From the NCBI GenBank assembly GCA_018398765.1, contig JAHBMJ010002559.1, positions 1 through 57,372 on the forward strand: a DNA stretch of 57,372 nucleotides, given 5' to 3'. Position numbers and translations under genes: made by a program. Of this stretch, positions 46,501-57,372 are shown piece by piece. This DNA is from Chromera velia (taxonomy: Eukaryota; Sar; Chromeraceae). The notes beneath the pieces are model-generated. The model saw only the letters and a program-made list of their open reading frames with translations. It was not told the origin of the DNA and made no database searches. Positions within the stretch are counted from its first letter, which is position 1. Each line of letters opens with the position of its first letter.

Positions 46501-47157
46501 GTCCACTTCCACCGTGACACTGCCTAGGCGTTGGCCATTTGGCATCTGAGTTGCAACATTCAGAGGCCACGTTTGAAGCCTCCGAACATCCAGAAGAGAC
46601 GGACCAAAGGCAAGCACAGGGGACGGCACATCACCTTCTTTGCAGGCCACAGAGATGCACCCGGGGCCCGTAAAATGCGTGAACCCCCCAATCACTTTGG
46701 CTGTCGGCTTCCACAATTCGACGTTGGAGAAAGGAATCATACTGTTCCCACACACGAGGAACTGAATCTCCCTCTCGTCCTTCTCCAATGCAACAGCTGC
46801 AGCACGGTACAAATCTAGACCACTCCCACGGACTCCAATATCCAAGCTCACTTCACCTGTCTCCTCCCCCCCCTGGAGTCGGACGGGAAAAGACGCATCC
46901 TTGGCATCTAGTTCGTCGGCATCTAGATCAGGCATGTGAAGTGTCTTCCCTTCCTCCCCCGTCCTCTTCGCTCTCTCTTCTGCAACCCTTTTCTTCAGCT
47001 CTCCCAGCGACATCGAATCACCACAAATCCCCGGGACCACTTCAGCAGTCCCATCTGGAAACAGACACTCCACCGTGACTGTCTCCACTGTGCCCATTTC
47101 TGTGGCGACTTTCCCCTTGTCGGAGTCCGCCGTTTCCATCGGTTCATCACTGCTCAT
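33551..47157 (-). CDS. Multidomain ubiquitin-pathway protein: U-box-like, vWA with inserted U-box and Ubl, E2 (UBC)
   Basis: Twenty exons join in one 6189-nt frame (2062 residues): 47157-45268, 44903-44194, 43850-43573, 43166-43056, 42621-42057, 41773-41688, 41248-41084, 40798-40605, 40238-40032, 39462-39304, 38939-38770, 38310-38091, 37536-37447, 36986-36689, 36416-36303, 36016-35909, 35624-35363, 35064-34917, 34459-34364, 33868-33551. Order: acidic N-terminus with ubiquitin-like patches; degenerate U-box-like segment (762-808); vWA start with MIDAS DVSGS (978-982); acidic and Arg/Glu coiled region; U-box (1231-1320, [29 protein letters not shown]); ubiquitin-like segment (1367-1430); vWA remainder (1586-1745, MIDAS Thr1642 and LTDGKD, then TGGY); basic linker; E2 fold (1855-2030, [12 protein letters not shown]) with catalytic Cys1944 in [11 protein letters not shown] is HCN. 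U-boxes recruit E2s and E2s carry ubiquitin, so this chain would join both roles. The 40032 donor is GC, all others GT. Confidence 0.8.
34868..34872. other. Assembly gap (5 N) after a poly-C run
   Basis: Lies in the intron between the two UBC exons 35064-34917 and 34459-34364, so coding sequence is not affected. Confidence 0.95.
37079..37268. repeat. (GATT)n, (CA)n, (CACG)n and (GA)n compound microsatellite
   Basis: About 190 bases of consecutive simple-repeat blocks in one intron of the ubiquitin-pathway gene. Confidence 0.9.
39823..39894. repeat. (CA)n microsatellite in an intron
   Basis: CA run with at interruptions between the two Ubl-encoding exons of the ubiquitin-pathway gene; (TG)n in sense. 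Confidence 0.9.
40455..40575. repeat. (CA)n microsatellite in an intron
   Basis: CA run with cg and gc interruptions between exons ending at 40605 and starting at 40238; (TG)n in sense. Confidence 0.9.
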
Positions 47158-47893
47158 TTTGGAGTATCTGCACTTTCAGTCTTCTCTTTACAAAGTAAGA
47201 AAGCTTTCGTCTCAGAATTACTATTACGGATGGAAAAGATCGACAAGACCAGAAAATTTTAAAAGCACGCCCTACAAATTTTCTTTTTTGACGTCTCCGG
47301 TCCAGCACTCCGCCGACAAGAGCGAAGCTTTTACTCGCGCACCCTGGTTTCTGAAATTCTATCAAAAGACGACTTCTGTGCACCGGCACTTGTCATTCTG
47401 TGAACGGCACGTCTGAAAGGGTCCTTCAGTTGTCTGCCAAACAGGAAAAAGAATTCACAGTTGAGCGACTTCAGTCTGTCGTCGTCATGCATGTCGTCGT
47501 CATGTCGTCGTCGTGCGAGGGCGCGGTTGAGGCTAGTGCATGCATGCAGCCGCTGTCCCCAACCGGCCGGCTCCAGCTCTCGCGCTTGCGTCGAAATGAA
47601 TTGACTTGCAAAAAAAAAACTTGCATGCTCGCTGCCCCTTCCTTGCATGCGTTGAAGAATGGAGAAAAACCTGTATCTGCGGAAAGGCAACCTGGCACTA
47701 TATATATGTATATTAAACGCACACATCTCTTTTATCTTAGCAGAACTCCTCGAAGACTATACTTCTCTTTCAAGGCAGAGCGAATAGATCCACTCAGTGG
47801 AACTGAAAGATGTCTAGATCAGTATAGATGTCTAGATCGGTATAGGAGTAGTAGGTCCACGGTACAGATCTTCGAAGACACCCAAAGAATTAT
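47158..47893. promoter_or_regulatory. Shared upstream region of the ubiquitin-pathway and globin-like genes
   Basis: 736 bases between divergent ATGs. A TATA-like ctatatatatgtatatt lies at 47698-47714, about 190 bases before the plus-strand ATG. Whether it is used is not shown by the sequence. Confidence 0.4.
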
Positions 47894-50800
47894 ATGGCGC
47901 AGCGTTTTGAATTATACGTGAACCACGTCACCGAGAAACAGAAGATGAGGAGGACTTCAAGCTTCCTCACCTACTTCAGGGAAAGTGACGACGAAGAACA
48001 CCACATCAGCCGCAACAGACAGAAACATGCGAACCGCGGGCAGGCAACCCAAAAGTCGAAGACACCTGCTCCAACTCCCAGGAGCAGAAATAAAGATTGT
48101 CATGTCCCTATTCTCAAGAAGCAGCCTTCCTTGAGCAAAGATGTGCCGATTCCAGAGACCCAAGGGAACGAGAATGAGGAAGGGAGAGTGCGGGAGGAAG
48201 GAGGAATAACACATGCACACTATCTGCACTCCCGCCGTCCACTCGTCAGGGCATCCCAAGGACCATCTGGCGCTTCCTTCTTCCCACATGGGGGAGGAGG
48301 TAAAAAGGCCAATACAAGCAGGGGGAATTTCTCGTCCAATGGAAACAAACAGCTTCCCGTTTGCCCCTTCATGGCGATGCGTAAGTTTTTAACTGACCCG
48401 GCGGGGCAAAAATCGACTGACCTTCGCTCCTCGTTGCATGCTTTTACCTTGTTGCACCTTTTCAAAGCAAATGCACCTGTAGAAGTGCGTCTATATAGAT
48501 TTCCCCCCTCTGAATTTTCTCTTGGTTCTGCTCAAGGTGCTACCACCCCAGTCATCATTCTTCTGCGTCGTTATCCATCTGCATGCATCTGTCCATACCT
48601 ATTGTCAGCAGGCGTAGATGCCTGAAGGCTCTTGAAAAATTCATGAGTGACAGCATATGCTTAGAGGGGATGTCACTTCCCAGATCCTGAACTTTGAATT
48701 GTGGAGAAGAGAATCATAGCTGTCGACTGCCTGGTTTCCCTGCAGAACACGCACTGAAAGCCGAGAGAACAAACGGAAAAGAACAGGACACCCAAATGTC
48801 ACTCATAAGGTAAGCACGTGAATGCCTTTCTCTCTGCACATGTATGCACGAACGAGAGGGGCGGGACAGAGCGATCGAGGAGCTCGAGAGGTTTGGTGTT
48901 TCATTTTCTGATCGCCTGATGAGTGTGCATGCATGTCCACTTAATTGATCAATGTGCATGCATGTCCAAATGAACGTCAATCACAGTCCCATGCAGTCAG
49001 AATAATTGTGTCAGTCCACAAATGAGTAAAGTCCATTCGTGAAGGCCGGATGCTCGCCGGCTAAGTAATCCATTCAGTCGATCCATCACACAAGCAAGCA
49101 GCGAACAAGCTCCCACACCCCACGTGCAAGTGCTTTCATGGCACAATCAATCAATCAATCAGACACTGGAAAGAACAGGGGCAACTGCAGCTGACTGCAT
49201 GCTCATGGCTGACACCGCGTGTGTCAAACGTCTTCCTGCCCACCCTTTCTTTGTCTGTATACCCCATATTTCTGGCGTTTTACCTGGCTGGCTCTCCGCA
49301 TCTCCCGAACACGCACGCACAGGGAGAGAGAGTGTCTGCGTGTGCTTTTTGATGTCTTTCTCTTTCTCTTTCGAAGACTTTCCCTCCTTCTTTACAATTG
49401 TCTTTTTTTTTCTTCTTCTCTCCGCTGTTCTGTTATGAATAGTTCACTTCCTTGTCCGAGTACGTGCAGGGACAACCTCCGTGCACAGGAAGGGAGGAGC
49501 AACTCGGCCTTGGACTCCATGAACACCAGCAAGCTCTCTGGAGGTCCCCCCGACTTCGCGTACCCCTCCCATCCCCCGCAGTTGCCTGATGAGGAACGGG
49601 GTGGGATGGAGGCCTCAGGGGGAGTGGGAACTTCAAGGGAGGGGGACGAAAGAAGAAGTGAGGACGTCTTCGTGTTCCGAAATGGCATCAACAACCGGCT
49701 CTTCTCTGAGAACCCATATGGATACACCAGAACAAACGAATATTTCTACCACGCCGCCAGACCGCCTACACAAGACTTCAGAGAAGACGACGGGAACGGA
49801 GAATTCGGTCTGAGACGGTCGGTCGGGGTCCACTCTCAAGCAATCCCTTCACTTTGACACACAGAAAGACAGAAGAACAGGCGGACAAACAGACAGATAG
49901 ACAAAAAGAAATGCAGACAGACAGAAAGACAGGCACGCAGAACGAGCACCGGAGAACCAGGGGAATGTAGAGGTCGCTCTTTTTTTCCAGTTGATGAGTT
50001 GCATTGTGTGGTGGTGCTCTTGACAAGTCTGAAGGACAAAGAATGCCGAGTTTCGAAAAACCAGGACAAGGAGAGAGGGCGGAGATGCACGCAATGAGGC
50101 AGATGGGGAAAAACTCATTCCCCTGCAGGCATTTTTTTCTATGGGGTAATTTCACACGCCCGCACCTAGCTACTCCCAATTTCCTTTCTGTCTGTCTCAC
50201 TGCGTGCATCATTTAATTTAATTTTTCCATCTTCCCTTCATCCTGCAAGCCCTCAGGATCCCATCGAGCGACAGTGATCATCTCGGGGGAAAGACAATGG
50301 GCGGCATGTCGACCTTCATGAGCCCCCCCCTTTCGGAATACAGGCGCACTTCCAACAGAGCAATCGATCCCGAATTCCAACACCTCCTCAGTGGGGTGCC
50401 GGCTGGGGGGGCAGGTGGAAAGAAGAAAGAGACCTTGGAAGAGAAGATCGCGCGCAATGAAATGACCGAAACTCTGCAGGTGAAAAGGAGTGAGGGAATG
50501 CATACATGCATGCGGACCTTCCTTTCTCGAAAACAAAATGTGCGAGTCGCTCTGAGATTGCAGACGCAACCCTTAGTCTGTGTGTCCATTTACGTGCTTG
50601 CTTCGTGCTCTTGTTTGTGTGTGTGTGTGTGTGTGTGTGCGGGGGGGGTATATGTACATATTTACATAGGTGTGTGGGTGCATCATGTGCATGTCTGTGT
50701 GAGTGCACGTGTGCGTATTTGCAGGCCACGCTGGCGCGGTGCGTCCGCCTGCAAACAGCAGAGGACAGCATTGGTGCCCTGATGGTGAGCTCTCGATCCT

Positions 50801-51675
50801 CCTCTTTTCTTAATTCTTCTCCCTCCTTCCGTCAACAACGTCTTGACGCGCCACCGAGGACGCGTGTAGTGATGAGTACAAGGTATCTATCGTTCGCGGA
50901 GACACAGACAGAATGTGAGAGAAGCACAGACCAACAGGTCTTCCCTGCATGCACTTCTCTCAGGTCGAGCGCTCTCGTTCTTGCTCGCAAGTTGGTGTGG
51001 CAATCAGAGACCATGCAAAGCCCCACCCCGACCCGGGGTTTTGCTGACAACCCGGTCCAGACTTCTTCGAGCTCGGTAGAAGCACAAACAACATTTTCGT
51101 CGCCTTTCCTGCTTGACCCTACAGTGCAGAGAGGTGCATTGGCCAATCACCGGCCCAACCCTTTCATATGCTCCTCGCATTCTCGTCCTTTCTCCTTCTC
51201 CTTTCCCTTTTCGTGCAGTATGACCAGTTGGTGCGGGCGTTGCCGGATCCCTCCAGGATCATCAGCAGGTCTGTCTGACAGCTTCTCTCTGATTAGTCTT
51301 TCTTTCTGTCTCTCTTTTTTGCCCGCGCACATTTTGTCTTCGCTGGGGCGTTACAATATCGTGCTTGCCTGGTCTTCTCAGCTCGGTTGGATTTCTCTGA
51401 CTGCTGGCTGTAGAGAGTTTGTTCGGGAATAATGGGGGGCTCAGCTTGCGTGCAGATGCCCTGCGTTTAGTTGCTCTTGTGACTCCCTCTTGTTACTTGT
51501 TGCCTGCCGTTTTTGACACTCGGTGACTGCGTGTATGCTCTTTCTTCCACTCATTTGCACTCTTTTCTTCCTGTCTGTGCGGACACCCCTCTCGCCCCGC
51601 CACCAGGTGCAGATGCTAATTTGCGACCTGTCAATAGAACGCAAAGAAGTGCTCAAACATGGGCCTGTGGATATT

Positions 51676-51722
<47 letters not shown>

Positions 51723-53758
51723 GGTGTACCTCCCTCCCTCCCTCCCGAGTGCATGCAGAGGACGATCCGCAATTGAGAGGGCTATGAATGACACGCTCGC
51801 AGCTCTCATCGCATTCTGTGACGAGGAGGGGGCGATGAAGGTGTGCGAGGGGGGAGCGGACTGGCGGGACGAGAAAGGGGGGTTGCTGTGTGGATGTGCG
51901 TGAGTGCTGGAGTGAATTGGGGGATTCGACAGATCAGAGGATTTCTGTGGCAGCATTCCCGATCTCATTCCTCTTCATACATACATACATCCATTCCTCC
52001 ATCGATCCATCCATCCATCCATACGCGCCCTCGCATTTGAAGATCCCCTCAGTCTTAGTCATTCTTTCCAAGCTTTCTATATTTTTTTTTGCCATCTCGA
52101 CTTTGCTGATTGGTGGGTGTGCGTGTGTGGATGGACCGATGAATGGACGTATAGGTGCATGGGTTGAAAAGGAGTGCGTGTGAGGCCGCGGATGCTTCGA
52201 GCGAAGAGCGATTGTGCTGTTAAATTGATCGACGGAAGGCTGGATCGCTGCAGGAGGGCAGGTGGAACTTGAAGGTTCACGTACTTGATTCCATGCAGCA
52301 CGCTGGATTGCAGGGGGTTTGTGTGATCCTTCTCCCACATGCTGGCAGTGTACATCTCCTTCGATCGTAGATAATGAATTTGGTCTGATTGCAGGAGAGT
52401 TTCGAGTGGATCTCTTTGAGGCACGTGCACTACGGCGCCTGTGCTTCCGAAATGGCGCTTCACAAACTGGCGGTGCTGAAAAGTCTGGAGGAACTGTTGG
52501 GAGACTTTTGGGACCGGGTCGGTTGGTTGGTTGGTTCGTTGGTTGGTTCGTTCGTTGGTTGGTTCGTTGGTTGGTTGCTTGGTTGGTTCGTTGGTTCGTT
52601 GGTTTTTTCGTTGGTTCGTTCGTTGGTTGGTTGGTTCGTTCGTTGGTTCGTTGGTTCGTGGGTTCGTTGGTTGGGAGTCATATGTTGAGTCACTGTCTTG
52701 CGCACAAGAGGAAAAGGGGGCCGATATGGAATGACAGGTAAACAGAAAAATGGCTGGACAGCTGCTGGTTTAATTCGTTTTCTTTTCTGCCTGCAGGAAA
52801 AGGAGGCCGCGTTCTCGAAGGCCCACGACGCGGTGGCCGCACACATGGGCGATCTGATGTCTCGAATGGCCGTGAGGGTGGAATGTCTGGAGTCGGGGTG
52901 GAAGGCCGTGACGGAAAATTTGGGACTTCAGGCTCTTGAGGCGAAGGTGAGTGCATGGGTTCACTGAGGATCCAGCTCTCCTTCAGCAGTCAGGTAAAAG
53001 CAAAAAAAGACAGCAACTAGACTTCAAAAGGGAAGCGAGCCCACTTCCGTGAGGATGAGAGGAAAGAGATTGCAATTAGGAGGAGACGCCAATGGGGGCT
53101 CGATCGATCATTGAAATCATGAATAAATGAATCAATGAATGAATGAATGAATGAATGAATGAGTAAATGAATGAATGAATGAATGACGGAATTTACTTAG
53201 TTCGACCATTGTGTCCTTATTTTCCTCCGGAATTGACTTTGTGTTATTTCTGTTCTCCTTCTCTGAGGAGCGATACACTGCTTAATTCTATCCATGTGGG
53301 ATGTCTGGTTCTTGTGTTCAGTGCATCGGCACATTTGTTTGTGTGTGTGTTTCTGAGTGCTTCGGTGACTGTCGAGCGAGGCCGAGCTGAAGTGCTCAGT
53401 TCTTCCTTTCAGCGAGTGCCTGGCTTTATCTGCTCTTCGTTTACGAAAAATGCTCCAATTTGTCTCCCTCGATCTGTCCTTCGATCCAGTGTCTGAATGC
53501 TTGATCGCTCCTCAACTCAACCGTTCGATCTTACAGGTTTCTGCCAATCTGATGGTGTTCTCAATGTCGTCTGCCTCGTCATCAACAAGTCCTCGAAAGA
53601 ACAACGTAAGTCCGCATGCAGGGGAGAGACGGAGTGGTCAATTCTATAATTCCTTCTTTGCTTTCCCCCTGTTTTAAGATTCTTCTTGCATTCTTTCTTT
53701 CTTCTTTCCTGCTTTCCTTTCTTTCTTTCTCTCTTTCTTTCTTTCTTTCTTTCTTTTT

Positions 53759-53790
<32 letters not shown>

Positions 53791-53902
53791 TCATTCTTTC
53801 TTTTCTTTCTGTCTTTCTTTCTTTCTTTCTTTCTTTCTTTTTTTCTTTCTTTCTTTCTTCCTTTCTTTCTTTCTTTCTTTCTTTCTTTCTGTCTTTCTTT
53901 CT

Positions 53903-53933
<31 letters not shown>

Positions 53934-54134
53934 TTGCTTTGCTCTTCCATTCGTTCCTTTCGTCTTTTCTCCTTCCTTGCTCCCGCCATCCCTTCCTTCC
54001 TTTCTGCTGCCAGAGCAATTTATCCATTTTCTCATTCATACACTTAGTTTCAGTTCTTCCTCGTCGGTTTGTACCGTGTTTTTTGGGTCAATCCTTTCGC
54101 TTCCGTCCTTTTATTCTTCCACTCTTTCCTTCCT

Positions 54135-54181
<47 letters not shown>

Positions 54182-54775
54182 CAAAAAGACTTCAAATAAC
54201 TTCTACGCGTGCAGAAGAAACTAGGACTTCTTGCCAAGGGTGTCGTCCGCCTCTTGGAGAATCTGGTGACTTCTCTTTTGTCTCTCGAGAATCTCCGAGG
54301 AGTGATCGACAGTCTCTCCCTGTCTCTGAGGGAAATCTTTACGGAGTTTGGAGAAATTCCGTCTCTGGGGAAGATTGAGACCATAGTGGTCGAGACCATG
54401 CAGGAGGCCATTGGGGCTAATGCATGGTCAGCAAGACAATACAAACAAATTTGAGGAATGGATGAATCAACTTGAACGTGTATTGATGTATTCATGGAAA
54501 CGTTGATCAATTGTCGAGACGGGGCACCAGGCGCTGATTCATTCGTCTCGGAACAATCCATGGAATTGATGTTTGTCCTCATGTATGAACTAGAAGATGC
54601 ACAAAGAGGCCCGGTATGCATACACGAGTTTGGCACAAGAAGAATGGAAGTTGCATTCTCATTCCTGAATTATGCCAATGCCTGCGCCTCAGAAAAAAGG
54701 CCTCCTCTAGCACGTAGATTTCTCATGATGCCTCCCTGTCCAACTTTCTTTGAACCTCATTTTTCTCTCTGAGAC

Positions 54776-54813
<38 letters not shown>

Positions 54814-57372
54814 TCCGAGACTCTCTTATCCCTCCCCCCTTGCCCCTTCTCTCTTCCCTTCTCTCTCCTTCCTTCTTCTCTCTCTCCTTCTCCGAGACTC
54901 TCTTATCCCCCCCCCCGTTCCTCTTCTGTCTTCCCTTCTCCTTCCTTCTTCTCTCTCTCATCCCCCGCGAGCCCCACTCTCTGATTCGCAATCTTCCCCC
55001 CCCCGTCTTTCTTTTTTTTTCTTTTCTTTTCCGGCGGTCTGTGTGGGGCTGGCCCTGTTGCAGGAACGAGGACCACGGGGATGCATGGAAGTGGGCTTGG
55101 CGTTTAGCGGTCAGGGAGAGGGCACTGCGGTGGTCCTCAACCGACAAGGAGCTGGTCAGTCAGACTCTACCTGCATAGCGGTGTCCCGTCAGTCTCCATG
55201 CTTGTCTTCAAGAACGTCCATCTGCCTATCATCACTCTTAGATTCTCCTCCTGATTTAGCATGATTGCACGGATTTTCTTCGTGGTGCTGATCTTCTGTT
55301 GGCTGGCTTTGTTTTCCGAGAGTGGTTTTCCTTCTTTTTGATGATCCTTTTTGACTGCTTTATCTTTTCTTCTTGATTCCTTGCTTCAATTCTTCTCCAC
55401 CATTTCATTCCTTCCGCTGTCCTTCTTTAATTCGCTCCTTTGTTCCCTTCCTGCTGGATTCCACTGCATGTCTTTTATTTATTTTATCTCTGCAGGCCCT
55501 GCAAGGATGGCAGGCGCTGGAGGCGAATGTAATGATGAAAGTGAACCAAGCTTCGGCAGACAACGCGGTAAGGCAGAAAGAAATTGATCGTGCAGTTCGA
55601 TCGTCCCCTACTAGACCTCAGATCGGTTGGTCGTTTGTTTTTTCGTTGGTTCACCGATCGGGGACATAGAGAGGAAGAGAAGATTTGAATGTGGAGAGAA
55701 TATGGTTCTGTGAGAAGCACAAGTGAGCCATTTTCTTTGTCTTTATGATACCTGATTGAGTTGGATGGGGTCCAGCACTCAGCTGCCTTACTCACGCCTC
55801 GGTTCAAGATATTTACAAGGTGATGAATTGCTGGAGTACCCAAGCCAAGCGTTCTTCACCAGAGTTCAATAAAATAAACACACGTTCGAAGGATCTGCTG
55901 AATCGATGGGATGTGAAATTCCATTCTTATTTCGCAGGCGGATCAAGCTTTCTTTGCGGAGGACGACAGCAGCCAAAAGGAGGAGCAGGGAAAGAAACTG
56001 TCGTTCTTCTGGGCAGGAGGGGGGGGGGCACGGGAGAGGGGGAAAGAGCAGGGGCCGACCGAGGGGACCTTGAGAGCTCTACACATACTGGTGCAAACAA
56101 GTCAAAGGGAGGAACGGGATTCTTCAGCTTGTTCAGGTCAGAAGAGAGGGAGGAAAACCTTGCCAGCACTTCAAGCAAGCTAGGCAGAAGAGTACGGATG
56201 GCATCCAGATTGACTGTTCTGTAGGCAGTTTGACATATCTCTTCTCTGGCACTTCCGCATCCCTCGCCCTCTTTGTCTCTTCTGTTTTAAACTTTGAAGA
56301 GATCCCACTGGTGCAGCTTGAGATTGATTCTTTGACCACTCTTTTGCGCAACGAGGCTGACTCACTGACTCACTGACTGACTGGCTCACTAACTTACTGA
56401 CTGACCGACTTACTCACTGACTAACTGACTCACCGACTTACTCACTAACTAACTGACTGACTGACTGGTGTGAGAGATACGCGACGAATCGACAAAGCCA
56501 TCAGGAGTGTGTGATCTCTCTCTCCTCTCTACTTCTCCATTTCTGCAGAAAGTCTGGAGAGACCATGAATGACAAAGAGAGCAAAGCAAGCTCGAAGGCC
56601 GGAAAGAAAAAGAGGCCTTCGAAAGTAGGAGACCGTCGTAGTGAGGGCAGGATGGCGAAGGAAGAAAACGAAACTCAGGGCGAAACTTTAGAGCAGAGAC
56701 TTGCGAATGGATACCCGGTGCCTGTGCCTGTGGCGGAGGTGAGTGGATCGAGTGACTGGACATGCATGATCTGATGAAGAAGAGGGGCGAAAGAAACCGT
56801 GCACGTGTGAGAGAGAGCAACAGGTCATTTGAACGAAATAAAAGGAACGACCATCGATCGACAATGCAACCATGCATGTATGTGTGTCCTCCTGCATGTC
56901 CCAGTTGACACTCGTTCATCTGACCATGTGCTGATTTCATTTGCACACACGGGCCGTCGCTTTATCATGCATGCATCAACTGGATTGCCCATACACTCTG
57001 CATGGTGTTATCACTCTCTCCTTCCTTGAACAGCCACCCGCTCATTTGTCTGCGCATGCTTTGACCAAACAACCAGTGTCCTCTGCCCAGTCAGTGTTAC
57101 AGCCCCCCCAATGGCAGGCACGAATACCAAGAGCATCCACACATGCAGTCCTAATCAGAGTTCCTGTATGTACTTTCTGGATTCATTCCCACAATCTCTC
57201 TGTGCACAATAAATGGGACAGACAGATGACTCGGAGGCGAATGAGGATCCTTCACGGGTGCATGATGCTTTCTTTACTTTTGTTTGCACTTGTGTGTGCA
57301 TCAGACTCTCTCTCTCTCTGCCTGCCTGTGTCCCTCCCTCCTGCATGCCTCCCCTGCATGCAGGCGTTCACC
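47894..57372 (+). CDS. Large gene with two tandem globin-like domains (partial, runs off window)
   Basis: Seventeen exons are seen: 47894-48380, 48746-48809, 49470-49817, 50257-50479, 50725-50784, 51219-51268, 51759-51840, 52395-52517, 52797-52946, 53537-53605, 54215-54426, 55064-55154, 55496-55567, 55938-56136, 56549-56738, 57034-57165, 57364 onward. All phases agree except exon 55938-56136, which needs one more base, most likely in its G run. Residues 1-374 are low-complexity and basic. About 395-515 resemble a globin E-to-H region (EWISLRHVHYGACASEM, LEELLGDFWDREKEAAFSKA) with proximal-type His448. About 513-653 look like a second globin (LESGWKAVTENLG, REIFTEFGEIPSLGK, MQEAIGANAWNEDHGDAWKW) without that His. 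Globins bind haem for oxygen sensing or storage; the assignment is by pattern only. A basic tail follows (GKKKRPSKVGDRR). Confidence 0.6.
50617..50640. repeat. (GT)n microsatellite in an intron
   Basis: Short gt run followed by a g run in the intron after exon 50257-50479. Confidence 0.85.
51680..51719. repeat. (GT)n microsatellite in an intron
   Basis: About 20 gt units in the intron before exon 51759-51840. Confidence 0.9.
52518..52676. repeat. (GGTT)n/(CGTT)n repeat starting at a 5' splice site
   Basis: The intron after exon 52395-52517 begins gtcggttggttgg and continues as ggtt/cgtt units for about 155 bases. Confidence 0.9.
53125..53186. repeat. (GAAT)n microsatellite in an intron
   Basis: About 14 gaat/taaat units. 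Confidence 0.9.
53695..53936. repeat. (TTTC)n microsatellite in an intron
   Basis: More than 50 tttc units with scattered substitutions, pyrimidine-only in the sense strand. Confidence 0.9.
54137..54181. repeat. (TC)n(TG)n microsatellite in an intron
   Basis: About 13 tc units run into 8 tg units, about 35 bases before the acceptor at 54214. Confidence 0.9.
54779..54812. repeat. (CT)n microsatellite in an intron
   Basis: About 15 ct units followed by CT-rich 40-50-bp imperfect duplications to about 54965. Confidence 0.85.
56357..56466. repeat. (CTGA)n/(CTCA)n repeat in an intron
   Basis: Tandem ctga units with ctca and ctta variants between exons 55938-56136 and 56549-56738. Confidence 0.85.

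Overview
This is a eukaryotic nuclear window. Genes are split by many short-to-medium introns with GT..AG borders, there is no bacterial operon structure, introns and intergenic DNA are full of microsatellites, and a Ty3/gypsy-type LTR retrotransposon is present. A membrane-anchored class I cyclic-nucleotide phosphodiesterase, a PIH1 (dynein-assembly/R2TP) protein, intron-dense giant multidomain genes and the overall style suggest an alveolate-like protist, for example a chromerid alga. That placement is an inference, not something the sequence states.

Layout. 1-169: 3' end of a plus-strand gene. 170-6062: no gene I can support, mostly tetranucleotide and dinucleotide repeats, one near-perfect palindrome, and probably introns or 3' sequence of a minus-strand gene whose exons lie at 6063-7309. 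7310-9953: repeat-derived DNA with a 33-bp hairpin-unit array, inverted repeats and a broken gene. 9954-20562: an LTR retrotransposon on the minus strand with two 463-bp LTRs, gag zinc knuckle, protease, RT, RNase H, integrase and chromodomain, decayed by many stops and shifts. 20563-24241: gene-free. 24242-29614: phosphodiesterase (minus, 4 exons). 30314-31594: PIH1 protein (plus, 1 exon), sharing a 699-bp upstream region with the phosphodiesterase. 31595-33550: gene-free, partly AT-rich. 33551-47157: a 20-exon minus-strand gene. 47894-57372: a plus-strand gene of at least 17 exons running off the window, sharing a 736-bp upstream region with the previous one.

The most notable content is the 20-exon gene. 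All exon junctions join in phase into one 2062-residue reading frame carrying a degenerate U-box-like segment, a von Willebrand A domain that is interrupted by a canonical U-box and a ubiquitin-like segment, and a C-terminal ubiquitin-conjugating (E2) domain with its catalytic cysteine. This puts E3-type and E2-type modules in one chain. The neighbouring divergent gene encodes what looks like two tandem globin folds, only the first keeping a proximal histidine. Many introns in these genes begin with iterated GTNN tetranucleotides, so the 5' splice site sits at the edge of a microsatellite.
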